Assembly (NCBI GenBank): GCA_964632755.1 | Contig: CAZWDT010000016.1 | Location: 1-44,115 of the forward strand | Direction: 5' to 3' | Source: JAFGMR01 sp964632755 | Lineage (GTDB): Archaea > Halobacteriota > Methanosarcinia > Methanotrichales > Methanotrichaceae | Length of the DNA: 44,115 bases | Notes under the pieces: generated by a model | The model's input: only the letters and a program-made list of their open reading frames with translations | What the model was told of the DNA's origin: nothing | Database searches by the model: none | Part shown: piece after piece, positions 7,880 to 16,712 of the stretch | How positions within the stretch are numbered: position 1 is the first letter of the stretch | Layout of the letters: each line of letters begins with the position of its first letter | Made by a program: the position numbers and the translations under genes

Positions 7880-9193
7880 ATGAATGATCTTAGCACAATC
7901 GATCGTCTTGAATCAAAGGTTCGAAGCTACTGTCGATCCTTTCCCACGATATTCAATCGAGCAAGAGGAGCTGTCATCGAGGACCAGGACGGCAGGAAAT
8001 ACATCGACTTCCTGGCAGGCGCAGGGACGCTGAACTACGGGCATAACAACCCGGTCTTGAAGAGGGAGCTCTTGAAGTATATCGAATCAGATGGGATCGC
8101 CCACGGACTGGACATGGCAACAGAGGCCAAGCTGGACTTCCTAGAGGCATTCGACACCTTGATACTGCGTCCCAGAGGTTTGGATTATAAGGTTCAGTTC
8201 ACAGGCCCGACAGGCACGAACGCCGTTGAGGCCGCAATGAAGATCGCCCGAAAGGCGACTGGACGCCAGACCGTGGTCTCATTTACAAACGGGTTCCATG
8301 GTGTGACGCTTGGATCGGTCGCGGCAACCGCGAACAGCTACTTCAGGGAGGGATGTGGTATACAGCCTCAAGGAACAGCCTTCATGCCCTACGACGGTTA
8401 CATGGGCGATGGTGTCGACACCACCGAGTACCTCGACAAGATGCTAACCGATGGAAGCAGCGGCCTCGATCAGCCCGCGGCCGTGATCGTCGAGACCGTC
8501 CAGGGGGAGGGGGGGATTAACGTTGCAAGCAACGAGTGGCTGCGCTCCCTTGAGGAGGTCTGCCTCAAGCATGACGTCTTATTGATCATCGACGACATCC
8601 AGATGGGTTGCGGACGGACCGGCACCTTCTTCAGCTTCGAGGAGGCGGGGATAGCCCCGGACATCGTGACACTCTCCAAGTCATTGAGCGGATATGGCAT
8701 GCCCCTATCCTTGGTGCTGATGAAGCCCGAGCTCGATATCTGGAAGCCAGGCGAGCATAACGGCACATTTCGGGGCAATAACCTGGCCTTCGTAACTGCC
8801 AAAGCCACCCTGGAGCATTACTGGGTCGACCGGAAATTCTCAAGCGAGGTCAAGAGGAAGGGAAGGATCATCAGGGAGAGGCTAGAAAAGGTCGCCAAAG
8901 AGGAGGGCCAAGGGCACCTCTCGGCTCGGGGCCGGGGCATGGTCCAAGCCCTGGACTGCGAGACTGGCGAGCTTGCTCGAAAGATCACATCGAATGCATT
9001 CGATAGAGGGCTGATATTGGAGACCTCTGGATCGGAAAATCAGGTGGTGAAGTGCCTCATGCCCCTGACCATTGGCCACGACGAGCTAGGAAGAGGCCTC
9101 GATATCCTCGAGATGAGCGTGTCAGAGGCGATAGGTAGCCTTGCGGTGAAGAGCTTGGGAAAGAGCGTTTCGGAGATCGAGGCCTTGGTATGA
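7880..9193 (+). CDS. ectB: Diaminobutyrate-2-oxoglutarate transaminase EctB
   Basis: A class III PLP aminotransferase, 437 residues, that makes L-2,4-diaminobutyrate from aspartate semialdehyde and glutamate. The PLP lysine is Lys267 (VTLSKSLSGYG). TGPTGTNAVEAAMKIARK is the phosphate-binding region and LIIDDIQMGCGRTG carries the cofactor aspartate. The EctB-like start is ESKVRSYCRSFP. A GGTGAT ribosome site lies 8 nt before the ATG. The stop overlaps the ectC start. Confidence 0.95.
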   Translation: MNDLSTIDRLESKVRSYCRSFPTIFNRARGAVIEDQDGRKYIDFLAGAGTLNYGHNNPVLKRELLKYIESDGIAHGLDMATEAKLDFLEAFDTLILRPRGLDYKVQFTGPTGTNAVEAAMKIARKATGRQTVVSFTNGFHGVTLGSVAATANSYFREGCGIQPQGTAFMPYDGYMGDGVDTTEYLDKMLTDGSSGLDQPAAVIVETVQGEGGINVASNEWLRSLEEVCLKHDVLLIIDDIQMGCGRTGTFFSFEEAGIAPDIVTLSKSLSGYGMPLSLVLMKPELDIWKPGEHNGTFRGNNLAFVTAKATLEHYWVDRKFSSEVKRKGRIIRERLEKVAKEEGQGHLSARGRGMVQALDCETGELARKITSNAFDRGLILETSGSENQVVKCLMPLTIGHDELGRGLDILEMSVSEAIGSLAVKSLGKSVSEIEALV

Positions 9194-9585
9194 TCGTAAG
9201 AGCACTCGGCGAGGCGGAGATGACGGGGCGGCGCGTGGTTGCCGAGAACTGGGAGAGCACACGTCTTCTGCTGAAGGGGGATGATATGGGCTTCTCCTTT
9301 CATATAACCACGATATACCCGGGGACGGAGACTCCCATCTGGTACAAGAACCATCTGGAATCGGTCTATTGCATCGAAGGGGAGGGGGAGGTGGAAACCC
9401 TGGAAGACGGCCGAGTCCACCCAATCCGCCCCGGGACGATCTACATACTGGACAAGAACGACCGCCATCTTCTCAGGGCAAGGACTACGCTGAAGCTCGC
9501 CTGCGTGTTCAACCCTCCGCTCAACGGATGCGAGGTCCACGACGAGGACGGCTCCTATCCGCTGCAGGCAGAGGAGATCGTTTGA
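9190..9585 (+). CDS. ectC: L-ectoine synthase EctC
   Basis: A cupin enzyme, 131 residues, that cyclises N-gamma-acetyl-diaminobutyrate to ectoine. The residues reported to bind iron in characterised EctC (Glu57, Tyr85, His93) are present at the same positions here, as are Thr40 and Tyr52 of the substrate pocket. The family motif is WYKNHLESVYCIEGEGEV at 51-68. The start is ATGA-overlapped with ectB. No ectD (hydroxylase) or dedicated aspartokinase follows, so the expected product is ectoine, not hydroxyectoine, unless those genes lie elsewhere. Confidence 0.95.
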   Translation: MIVRALGEAEMTGRRVVAENWESTRLLLKGDDMGFSFHITTIYPGTETPIWYKNHLESVYCIEGEGEVETLEDGRVHPIRPGTIYILDKNDRHLLRARTTLKLACVFNPPLNGCEVHDEDGSYPLQAEEIV

Positions 9586-9904
9586 ACTGAGACGACGACG
9601 GGAACGCAATTTGCGAAAGCCGCCACCCAGCCTCAGGCGTAAAATGCGTTATGCTTTTTGCATGTTCAGCTTCGCGGAAGCGAAAACGCCATCTCATCAT
9701 TTCGATCCTGGCCTCCCACTATTTTAGGCACATAGAGCCGCAGCATATCGATCTGTTGTGCCTAATCAATTGAGAACTCAGGTTCGATTGGATCGTAGCT
9801 CGAAGGCCAGGAGGATGGATATGGGCTCGACTCCCCGAAATGCTGCAAACTCATCGAATCACGGACCGCAAAGAATATATACATAATAAAATATCTTAGT
9901 ATGT
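9586..9904. other. Gene-free gap after ectC
   Basis: 319 bp with no credible gene. It holds small dyads (ATGC-TTTTT-GCAT near 9652-9664 and CTTC-GCG-GAAG near 9671) that might stop the ectoine transcript, and the TATA box of the following gene at its right end. Confidence 0.5.
9872..9886 (+). promoter_or_regulatory. TATA box for the TPR protein gene
   Basis: AATATATACATAATA, centred about 27 bp before the ATG at 9905, predicts a leaderless or near-leaderless mRNA. Confidence 0.55.
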
Positions 9905-10900
9905 ATGAGCAGATCTGCTGGAGCCGAAAAGATAGGTAGATCATTCTGGGATCTGGTTCATGAGGACTTTGTAGAACGCCACCCTAGGATTTTCTTGATT
10001 TTTATATTGATTTTAATATGTATACTCCTGGCCCTCGCTGCAGCGATCTCCTCGCACATCCTCACGAGCGCATATGGCGATGAGGCAAATCCCCTCGAAT
10101 CTGCGACGAGGCTTTCCTCATCCCTTGCCGCAATCCTCGATAGGCTACCACTGAGCCTCGATCCCGCGAAGAGAGGACCGCTCGCCGAGCCGACGCCTGA
10201 AGGTGCAGCGGCGCCTCAACTGGATCTGCGGGAACGCTCGAATGATCAGCCGATCGAGGAGCGCGCCCTCTATGGATTGGAGGCTGGCTCTTCGGCCGAA
10301 GCTCTGCCAGATGGCGAGGCTGCTCCTGCAGATCCATTAGCACCGGATCCAGAGGCAACCGAGCTCGGAAAAGAGCGATTGGCCGAGGGAGTGAGGCTTG
10401 CCGAGGCAGGTCTATTCGCCGAGGCCATCCAAGCATTCGACGACGTCATTGCCCAAGATCCAGAGGATGCCCTGGCCTGGCGGTACAAGGGGATGGCAAA
10501 CCTGGCCCAAGGGATGGATGATGAAGCGGTCTTTTGCCTGGAGCGCTCCCTCACGATAGAATCAGCAGACGGAGTCGCATGGTACTCGCTAGGAGTTGCC
10601 CTCCACAACATGGGGAGGCATGAGGAAGCCCTCGATGCCTACGACCAGGCAGTAGCAATTCCCGGAGGCTGGCCCGAGGAGGAGATCTTGACCGGTCGCG
10701 GCATGGCGCTAGGCGAGCTTGGCCGCTATGATGCGGCGCTTACGAGCTTTGAAGCGGCCCTTGCCATCGATCCATACCTTACAGAGGCCCAGTACGGGAA
10801 GGGATACGCCCTTCTCGCCCTTGGAAGGGAGGCGGAGGGCGAGGAGGCCCTCCTCCTGGCAGAGGAGATGGAGGTTGCGAAGGGATCGATCGCCCAATGA
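9905..10900 (+). CDS. Membrane-anchored TPR protein
   Basis: 331 residues. One membrane segment near 28-52 (IFLIFILILICILLALAA) follows a short charged cytoplasmic end. A low-complexity Ala/Pro/Glu linker runs to about 150, and then four tetratricopeptide repeats to the end (AGLFAEAIQAFDDVIAQDPE; ALDAYDQAVA; DAALTSFEAALAIDP). The repeats probably lie outside the membrane and serve protein binding. No enzyme domain is visible. The partner is unknown. Confidence 0.85.
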   Translation: MSRSAGAEKIGRSFWDLVHEDFVERHPRIFLIFILILICILLALAAAISSHILTSAYGDEANPLESATRLSSSLAAILDRLPLSLDPAKRGPLAEPTPEGAAAPQLDLRERSNDQPIEERALYGLEAGSSAEALPDGEAAPADPLAPDPEATELGKERLAEGVRLAEAGLFAEAIQAFDDVIAQDPEDALAWRYKGMANLAQGMDDEAVFCLERSLTIESADGVAWYSLGVALHNMGRHEEALDAYDQAVAIPGGWPEEEILTGRGMALGELGRYDAALTSFEAALAIDPYLTEAQYGKGYALLALGREAEGEEALLLAEEMEVAKGSIAQ

Positions 10901-11069
10901 TGGAGGCGCTCGGATCCAGCCATCGAGAGGCCGAGGGAGAGGGAGAGGCGTTCGATTGGGACCGCCTCCTATCAGCACGCAGACCCAAGGTCCCTTTCGC
11001 ACAAGGACCGAAGCCCAATTCTACGCGTTGACTGCTAGCTCCTCGCGGAATGCAGACCGATGCTCCTTT

Positions 11070-12071
11070 CTATACATAGACCGCAGTTCCCTGCGGCACG
11101 TAGATCTCCTTCGTCTCGCCCGGTGCGAAGTTCATGACCTTGCCGTAGAAGAACTGGCCGTCGAAGATCTTCACATCGTGGTTCATACCGCCTCGAAGGT
11201 TGAAGCTGTACTCGCCGTCGAGCACGTCGCCTGCAGTCCCCTCCTTTCCAATCCGCTGGCCGTCGAGGTAGACGTCGTAGCCCTTCATGGGGGACTTGAG
11301 GATTACCCTTGCATCTCCCGCGCTCAGGCCGGGCATGTGCGTGGTCGAGGCCGCGGGCTGGACCTCAGCCGGATAAGTAGAGCCAATGAAATCGGCCGGG
11401 AAAGCAGAGCCGCCGGACTCGGCCGGCGGCATATCGATCTCGCTATCTCCACCGGTTGAGGCTGCGACATCGACTATCACCACGTTGCTCGGCTGGTCGT
11501 CCTTGATGAATAGCAGAATATGGCGGCCCACGCTTCCTGCATGGAAGCTCATGCGATTGAATCCTTGGAAGAAGCTGTACTGATGCCTAAAGACCGAGAT
11601 CTCGTCAGGAGGGGTCTGATCTATCCCATAGAAGTCCGCCATGCCACCCTCAGAGACATCGGCGACAAGCCGAATCCATGTGCCCAAGGGGCAGACTATC
11701 GACCGCCTCCAGCTGTTGCCCCCTTCGACCCAGAGATCGTTGGAGGTCGTGTACGACTGCCGGTAGTTTCCATAGGTGATGGGCTGGGTGCTTTCGAAAT
11801 ATATCTGCGAGGGTTCATCGCCAGAGATATCGAAGCGGACCGGCATTGAGATTAGGCCGCCTTCCACCGCAGGGCCGCTCTCGTAGTAGTACTCCCTGTA
11901 ACTTGAGAAGAGCCCCTCGAAGCCTTCGCTGAAGTTGTAGCCGAAGCTCGTCTCGGAGCTGAACCAGGGAGAGGAGGAGTCCGTCATGAACATAGATCCT
12001 GAACCGGCATCCAAGGCCGATGCCAAGGGGAGAAGGAACAGAATACACAATCCAAATCTTATCCGATGCAT
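11070..12071 (-). CDS. Exported protein, Methanothrix-type family, with C-terminal PEGA-like region
   Basis: 333 residues with a signal peptide (RFGLCILFLLPLASALDAG). The central ~160 residues match the protein at 28757-29554: a REYY motif, GGLISMPVRFDIS, SNDLWVEGG, CPLGTWIRLVA and VGRHILLFI, then QPSNVVIVDV. The C-terminus (YDVYLDGQRIGKEGTAGDV) looks like a PEGA-type beta domain on a surface protein. The start at 12071 follows GGTGGT; a longer frame starting at 12101 is unlikely because it would place residues before the signal peptide. The function of the family is unknown. Confidence 0.82.
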   Translation of the reverse strand: MHRIRFGLCILFLLPLASALDAGSGSMFMTDSSSPWFSSETSFGYNFSEGFEGLFSSYREYYYESGPAVEGGLISMPVRFDISGDEPSQIYFESTQPITYGNYRQSYTTSNDLWVEGGNSWRRSIVCPLGTWIRLVADVSEGGMADFYGIDQTPPDEISVFRHQYSFFQGFNRMSFHAGSVGRHILLFIKDDQPSNVVIVDVAASTGGDSEIDMPPAESGGSAFPADFIGSTYPAEVQPAASTTHMPGLSAGDARVILKSPMKGYDVYLDGQRIGKEGTAGDVLDGEYSFNLRGGMNHDVKIFDGQFFYGKVMNFAPGETKEIYVPQGTAVYV

Positions 12072-12245
12072 ATTACCACCATAGAAAGGTGGCCCGTCCA
12101 TGGCTTAAGCCCTTCGGCCCTTTCGCCATTCATAGTCGCATCGCATCGATCACAGCCCCCGGACGAAGTAGCGGGCAGCTTCTCGAAAGGCTTAAGTCCA
12201 CTCGGGACACCAGCAATACCAGGAAGTCATGGAGGATAGATAGAG

Positions 12246-12686
12246 ATGCCATATAGATGGGTCAAGATGTCCCTTTTGCTGACAATTCTTGTCCTCTCCA
12301 CCTCGGCGATTGCCGAGGATGTGGAGGGCAACGTTGGAACGAATGCCTCATACGACCTGGTCATAACGAACGCGAGCTTCGTTGCAACCAGCCCCGAGAA
12401 CGAGAACCTCAACGAGGAGTGGGTGGAGATAGAGAACCAGGGTACGACCATCCAGGAGATGACCGGATGGACGCTTGCCGATGAGGCGAACCATGAGTAC
12501 CAGTTCCCGGAGGGCTTCGCACTCGCGCCACACGCCATGGTAAAGGTCCACACGGGTTCTGGCGAGGACACTACCGACTCCCTCTTCATGAACAGCAGTC
12601 GGTCCATCTGGAACAACGATGGCGATGTTGCAACGCTCTTGGACGCATCAGGAGCGACCGTATCCCAGTTTCCAGCCCTTGCCTGA
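12246..12686 (+). CDS. Exported lamin-tail domain (LTD) protein
   Basis: 146 residues: a signal peptide to about residue 23 (SLLLTILVLSTSAIA), then a single lamin-tail immunoglobulin-like domain marked by NEEWVEIENQGT, MTGWTLADEANHEYQFPEG and the SIWNNDGDVATLLDASG strand pair. LTD domains on prokaryotic exported proteins are usually accessory adhesion or targeting modules, but here the domain is alone. GGAGG lies about 10 nt before the ATG. The upstream GGCTTAAG TATA-like motif is shared by the divergent exported-protein gene. Confidence 0.85.
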   Translation: MPYRWVKMSLLLTILVLSTSAIAEDVEGNVGTNASYDLVITNASFVATSPENENLNEEWVEIENQGTTIQEMTGWTLADEANHEYQFPEGFALAPHAMVKVHTGSGEDTTDSLFMNSSRSIWNNDGDVATLLDASGATVSQFPALA

Positions 12687-12688
12687 GC

Positions 12689-12718
12689 GCCGCCGAGGCG
12701 GCACTCGATAATTTTTTT
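12689..12718 (+). terminator. Hairpin and T-run terminator
   Basis: A stem GCCGCC-GA-GGCGGC immediately after the LTD stop, followed 9 nt later by seven T residues. Confidence 0.6.
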
Positions 12719-12826
12719 GATCGAAGATCCATGCCCCTTGACCGATCTCTGCAAGCGCAAGGGAGATATGGAGACCGTTATAGTCACGTATAGGTCGCAA
12801 GTCAATGACAGATGGAGGCAGAAAGA

Positions 12827-13525
12827 ATGAATTACACGGAAATGGCCGAGATTATGCGAAATGCATTGGGATCGAAGGAGAACCCTGTGGCAGTAACCCT
12901 ATTTCGAGATGGGTCGAGTATCCCCTCCAACCTGCTGGAGATAGAAAAGCCCCTTCGCTGGTGCGAGATGATCCAGGGAGCGAGGCTGCGGGGAGAGACA
13001 TCATTTGCACACGAGCCCAACCACTCCTGCAAGGGCGGCGCAGCAGGCCTTGGACTCCTGGAGATGCCGGAGAATATAAGCTCTGGAAACCTCTACTTCT
13101 CCAAGCTCAACAAGGTATCGTCGACGGGGTCCGGGGCGAAGATCGTCTCATCCATGCCCAAGCAGCCGGTGGGAACTGTGGCAACGCTTGCAACTCCCCT
13201 CTATAAGGCAACGATGAAGCCGGACGTTGTGATATTTGTCGGAAATCCCCTTCAGGCGAGGAGGATCGTCCAGGCCGCCCTTTACACGGATGGAGGCAGG
13301 GTCAACATGAATACCGCTGGCATCCAGTCCTTCTGCATCGATGCCACATCGTCCCCCATACTGAAGGGCGAGGTCAACATATCGCTTGGCTGCGACGGCG
13401 CTGCCAAGAACGCCAACCTCGAGGACTCCGTTGTAGTCGTGGGAATCCCCTTCGATATGATGGAGGAGATCGCAGGCGTGCTGTTGGAGAGGGCCGAGGG
13501 CTGGAATAAGTGGATGCGTCCCTAG
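12827..13525 (+). CDS. DUF169 family protein
   Basis: 232 residues recognised as DUF169 by its overall pattern: PVAVTLF near the start, CEMIQGARLRGETSFA, HSCKGGAAGLGL, then PDVVIFVGNPLQARRIVQA and CIDATSSPILKGEVNISLGC. Conserved cysteines at WCEM, HSCKGG and LGCDG could bind metal or a cofactor, but the reaction is unknown. GGAGG 9 nt upstream favours ATG 12827 over 12812. It converges on arfC, overlapping its 3' end by 4 bp. Confidence 0.85.
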   Translation: MNYTEMAEIMRNALGSKENPVAVTLFRDGSSIPSNLLEIEKPLRWCEMIQGARLRGETSFAHEPNHSCKGGAAGLGLLEMPENISSGNLYFSKLNKVSSTGSGAKIVSSMPKQPVGTVATLATPLYKATMKPDVVIFVGNPLQARRIVQAALYTDGGRVNMNTAGIQSFCIDATSSPILKGEVNISLGCDGAAKNANLEDSVVVVGIPFDMMEEIAGVLLERAEGWNKWMRP

Positions 13526-14190
13526 AGGACCTGCCAGCTGAGAAGGGCTCCGCCGTCGATCGCTTCGATCGATCTAAGCTTTAGACGGGGAAAGTCCCTG
13601 ATGAATCCAGGGCCGTCTACGAGCGTTGGAGCGCCCCTTCCGCCAATGATCACCGGTCCTACGAAGACCGAGATCTCGTCGACCAACTGGGCCTCAATCA
13701 GGGACCAGTTCAGCTCTGCCCCCCCCTCAACCATCAACCGCGAGACACCGCGGTCATATAGCAGGCCCATGAGGATTGAGAGGTCCACCCTGGATTCGCC
13801 AGAGCGCACTATCCCGGCGCTTTTCGATAGCTTTGCTATCCTCTCTGCTGAAGCGCTCGCTGATACGGCGATGATGCAGCCCTCCCCAAGGATGCTAGCC
13901 CCTAAAGGAGTGCGCGCCATGCTGTCGGCAACGATTCGCAGGGGATGCTCGGGCAGGCCTCGGTTTTTACGCTCGCTTCTTAGGGCAGGCGACCTTATCC
14001 TCAAGTGTGGATCGTCGGCAAGGACCGTTCCCACGCCGACCATTATGCCGTCGCTTCCTGCTCGAAGCGCATCCACTCGCTCCCGATCGAGTGGACCCGA
14101 TATCCTCACCTGCTCGCGCGAACGAGAGCTGATCTTTCCATCGGCGCTCATGGCACCGTTGATGAAGACGAAGGGACGGTTGTTTTGCAT
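13522..14190 (-). CDS. arfC: 2,5-diamino-6-ribosylamino-pyrimidinone 5'-phosphate reductase (riboflavin pathway)
   Basis: 222 residues of the RibD C-terminal/DHFR-like fold. It reduces the ribosyl side chain to ribityl with NADPH in archaeal riboflavin and F420 precursor synthesis. The signatures are FINGAMSADGKI, IMVGVGTVLADDPHL and LMVEGGAELNWSLI. The length matches the stand-alone archaeal enzyme, with no deaminase domain. It is divergent from the amidohydrolase gene. Confidence 0.92.
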   Translation of the reverse strand: MQNNRPFVFINGAMSADGKISSRSREQVRISGPLDRERVDALRAGSDGIMVGVGTVLADDPHLRIRSPALRSERKNRGLPEHPLRIVADSMARTPLGASILGEGCIIAVSASASAERIAKLSKSAGIVRSGESRVDLSILMGLLYDRGVSRLMVEGGAELNWSLIEAQLVDEISVFVGPVIIGGRGAPTLVDGPGFIRDFPRLKLRSIEAIDGGALLSWQVL

Positions 14191-14285
14191 GACCGCTATT
14201 GATAATAGAGAGGTTAGATAAGCCCTTCCCGAGGTGATGTGGGATCAAACCGATCGAACATTCCGAGGTCATCCTCTCCGGAACG

Positions 14286-15305
14286 GTGATCGCAGGGGAG
14301 GAGTTCCAGACGATCGAGGGCTACATCTCGATAAAGGACGGCCTGATAGCCGAGGTCGGCGAGGGGAAGGTGGACTGCGATTTGGAGGGGATAATCTGCC
14401 CGATGTTCATTAACGCCCACTCCCACATCGGCGACTCCGCCTTCAAGGATCCCCCCTTTGCCCCATTGGAGCATCTGGTCGGCCCAGGCGGCCTCAAGCA
14501 TCGATTGCTCGAAGCAACGCCGAGGGAGGAGCTCGTCAAGGCCATGGCGGAGAGCATCGGCTGGATGAGGGCGACTGGGACCTCTGCCTTCGCGGACTTT
14601 CGGGAAGGCGGAAGCCCTGGCGTTGAGATGCTCCTAGAGGCGCTTGAAGGCCAGCATGCGATCTCCCGCATCCTCGGAAGGCCTGATCCGGAATCGTTCG
14701 AGGTCCATCCCGCCTGCTGGGGCGTTGGGATCAGCTCCACCAGGGATCATCCCAGCGGATGGGCGGAGGAGGTTTCCGAGAACGCGAGAAGGGCTGAAAA
14801 GAGGATCGCAATCCATGCGGGGGAGGCCTCGATGGAGGACATTGGAGAAGCGCTTCGTTTGGATCCCGATATGCTCATCCATCTGACGCAAGCGACGCCG
14901 GAGGACCTTCGGGAGGTTGTGGACAGAGGAGCCTCGGTCGTCGTCTGCCCTCGCTCGAACCTGGTCACGGGCGCCGGCCTTCCGCCGGTGCGAAAGATGC
15001 TGGAACTCGGAATCCCCGTAGGGGTTGGGACGGACAACGTCATGCTCAACTCCCCCAACCTATTTCGCGAGATGGAGATCTTATCCAAGACGTATCTCCT
15101 CGAAGATAGACAGGTATTTATGATGTGCACTCTGATTGGGGCTGAGATCCTGGGCATCGAGAAGAGGGTTGGTTCCATCAACGTGGGGAAAGAGGCCAGG
15201 GTTATGGTTATAGATGGAGGATCTGTGAACATGAGGGGGTCCATGGACCCCCTGGCAAGCGTTGTTAGGCGAGCCGAGACCACCGATATATTGGCGGTAT
15301 TTTAG
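14286..15305 (+). CDS. Amidohydrolase superfamily protein (deaminase-like)
   Basis: 339 residues. Metal ligands are visible in NAHSHIGD (HxH), RIAIHAGE, LIHLTQ and VGVGTDNVM, the pattern of cytosine/SAH-deaminase-type amidohydrolases. The substrate is not certain. The listed GTG start cuts into the first beta sheet: the same frame continues upstream to 14238 and encodes IEHSEVILSGTV, which looks like real family sequence, but no ATG, GTG or TTG starts it. An ATG at 14237 with a good GAGGTG site is in another frame. Either a non-standard start is used or there is a one-base indel. It heads an operon with UspA and CBS genes. Confidence 0.8.
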   Translation: MIAGEEFQTIEGYISIKDGLIAEVGEGKVDCDLEGIICPMFINAHSHIGDSAFKDPPFAPLEHLVGPGGLKHRLLEATPREELVKAMAESIGWMRATGTSAFADFREGGSPGVEMLLEALEGQHAISRILGRPDPESFEVHPACWGVGISSTRDHPSGWAEEVSENARRAEKRIAIHAGEASMEDIGEALRLDPDMLIHLTQATPEDLREVVDRGASVVVCPRSNLVTGAGLPPVRKMLELGIPVGVGTDNVMLNSPNLFREMEILSKTYLLEDRQVFMMCTLIGAEILGIEKRVGSINVGKEARVMVIDGGSVNMRGSMDPLASVVRRAETTDILAVF

Positions 15306-15313
15306 GTGTCATT

Positions 15314-15751
15314 ATGTTCGAGAGGATATTGATAGCAACTGATGGATCTGAGACGAGCGATAAGGCGGCCAAGGTTGGCGTGGAGATCGCCCGCATCTCG
15401 GGAGGTCGAGTGACCGTGGTATACGTGGCCGACACGGGGAGGCTCAGCCACCTTCCCGACGATATGATGCTTGTGAGCATTAGGGATCTCTTGCTGCGGG
15501 AGGGAGAGACCGCAACGACCTACGTAAAGGAGCTCGCCAGGAAGGAAGGGGTTCCCTCCGAGAGGATGGTTGTGGAGGGCAAGCCCAGCGATGAGCTGCT
15601 CAGGGTTTCGAAAGAGAACGATATCGATCTCATGGTCATGGGAAGCGTCGGCCGAAGCGGACTGGATCGATTCCTTCTGGGAAGCGTTGCAGAGAAGGTG
15701 GTCCAGCACGCAAAGGTTCCCGTCCTTACCGTGCCGGGGGATAGGCCTTGA
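15314..15751 (+). CDS. Universal stress protein (UspA family)
   Basis: 145 residues, one Usp domain. The start is FERILIATDGSETSDKAA. The C-terminal ATP-binding loop MGSVGRSGLDRFLLGSVAEK has the G-x2-G-x9-G-S spacing, so this is an ATP-binding type. It lies 8 bp after the amidohydrolase. Its TGA overlaps the TTG start of the CBS gene, indicating coupled expression. Confidence 0.93.
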   Translation: MFERILIATDGSETSDKAAKVGVEIARISGGRVTVVYVADTGRLSHLPDDMMLVSIRDLLLREGETATTYVKELARKEGVPSERMVVEGKPSDELLRVSKENDIDLMVMGSVGRSGLDRFLLGSVAEKVVQHAKVPVLTVPGDRP

Positions 15752-16599
15752 CCATCCTCGTCAAGGATGTGATGGTTAAGGACGTGGCCTATGTGGCCGT
15801 TCCCGGATCCCGGGACGAGGTCCTCAAAGTCCTAAAGGAGCGCTGGCTGTCAGGAGTTCCCGTGGTGAAGGATGGGGCGGTCGTCGGGATGATCACAAGG
15901 GCTGATCTCCTTAGAAACCTCGAGGAGGACCAGATCGCCATGCTGATGAGCCGCAATCCCTATGTGATCAAGCCCGAGAACACCCTCGTCGATGCGGCAA
16001 AGGCCCTCCTCGAGCACGGGATCAGACGCCTTCCCGTGGTCGATGGAGACGAGCTTGTGGGGATAATCACCGTCGCCGATATCGTGAGATCGATCGCCGA
16101 CATGTTGATCGACGTTCCCATAAAGGGATACTACGGAGGAGCAGTCGTCGTCGTCTGGTCGGAGATGCCGCTTCCAGTCGTCGGGGCCGTGATGGAGTAC
16201 GCGGACGTCCACGCCTGCCCCGTCCTTGACTCCGACCTGAACCTAGTGGGCATCGTGGCTGACAGGGATCTGATCGCGACAACCGTAATCGAGGACTCGG
16301 TCGAGAAGGCAAGCGAAGGCACCGCCCCTGACGAGGACGAGTGGACCTGGGAGAGCATGAGGGATACCATGTCCAGGTACTACGAGGTGCGCCGGATGAC
16401 GCTCAAGAACATCCCAGTCAAGGATGCAATGGTCCGGGCGATCACGGCAATTCCCGCAAGCAGGGTGAGCGAGTGCGCAACGATCATGAGGCGCGAGAAG
16501 ATCGATCAGCTGCCGGTCGTCAACGCCCGACAGAAGCTGATGGGAATCCTCCTCGACCGCGACCTCCTGAGGGCCTTTATCAGGCATAAGGAAGCATAA
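15748..16599 (+). CDS. Four-CBS-domain protein
   Basis: 283 residues made of two Bateman modules. Repeats start with VKDVMVKDVAYVAV, MSRNPYVIKPENTLVDA, AVVVVWSEMPLPVV and VKDAMVRAITAIPA. Each has a following VPVV, LPVVDGDELVGIITVADI, CPVLD or LPVV strand. CBS pairs sense adenosyl ligands such as AMP, ATP or SAM. No effector domain is fused, so it probably regulates a partner. The TTG start overlaps the uspA stop. Pairing of Usp and CBS suggests adenylate-linked stress sensing. Confidence 0.9.
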   Translation: MTILVKDVMVKDVAYVAVPGSRDEVLKVLKERWLSGVPVVKDGAVVGMITRADLLRNLEEDQIAMLMSRNPYVIKPENTLVDAAKALLEHGIRRLPVVDGDELVGIITVADIVRSIADMLIDVPIKGYYGGAVVVVWSEMPLPVVGAVMEYADVHACPVLDSDLNLVGIVADRDLIATTVIEDSVEKASEGTAPDEDEWTWESMRDTMSRYYEVRRMTLKNIPVKDAMVRAITAIPASRVSECATIMRREKIDQLPVVNARQKLMGILLDRDLLRAFIRHKEA

Positions 16600-16712
16600 G
16601 CTCCAATCATTCCCCAAGGGCATCCGCGCATCGTTCGAAGCCGACCGGAAATCGAACAAGAAGGCGCGGTCATGCGAGCTGTCTCGATGGACAAAGAAGA
16701 ATCGAGGGGCAA

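Noticed and set aside
10719..11459. Long Arg/Pro-rich frame on the plus strand
   Set aside because: It runs across the TPR gene end and opposite the exported-protein gene. Arg-rich composition is typical of a GC-rich shadow frame.
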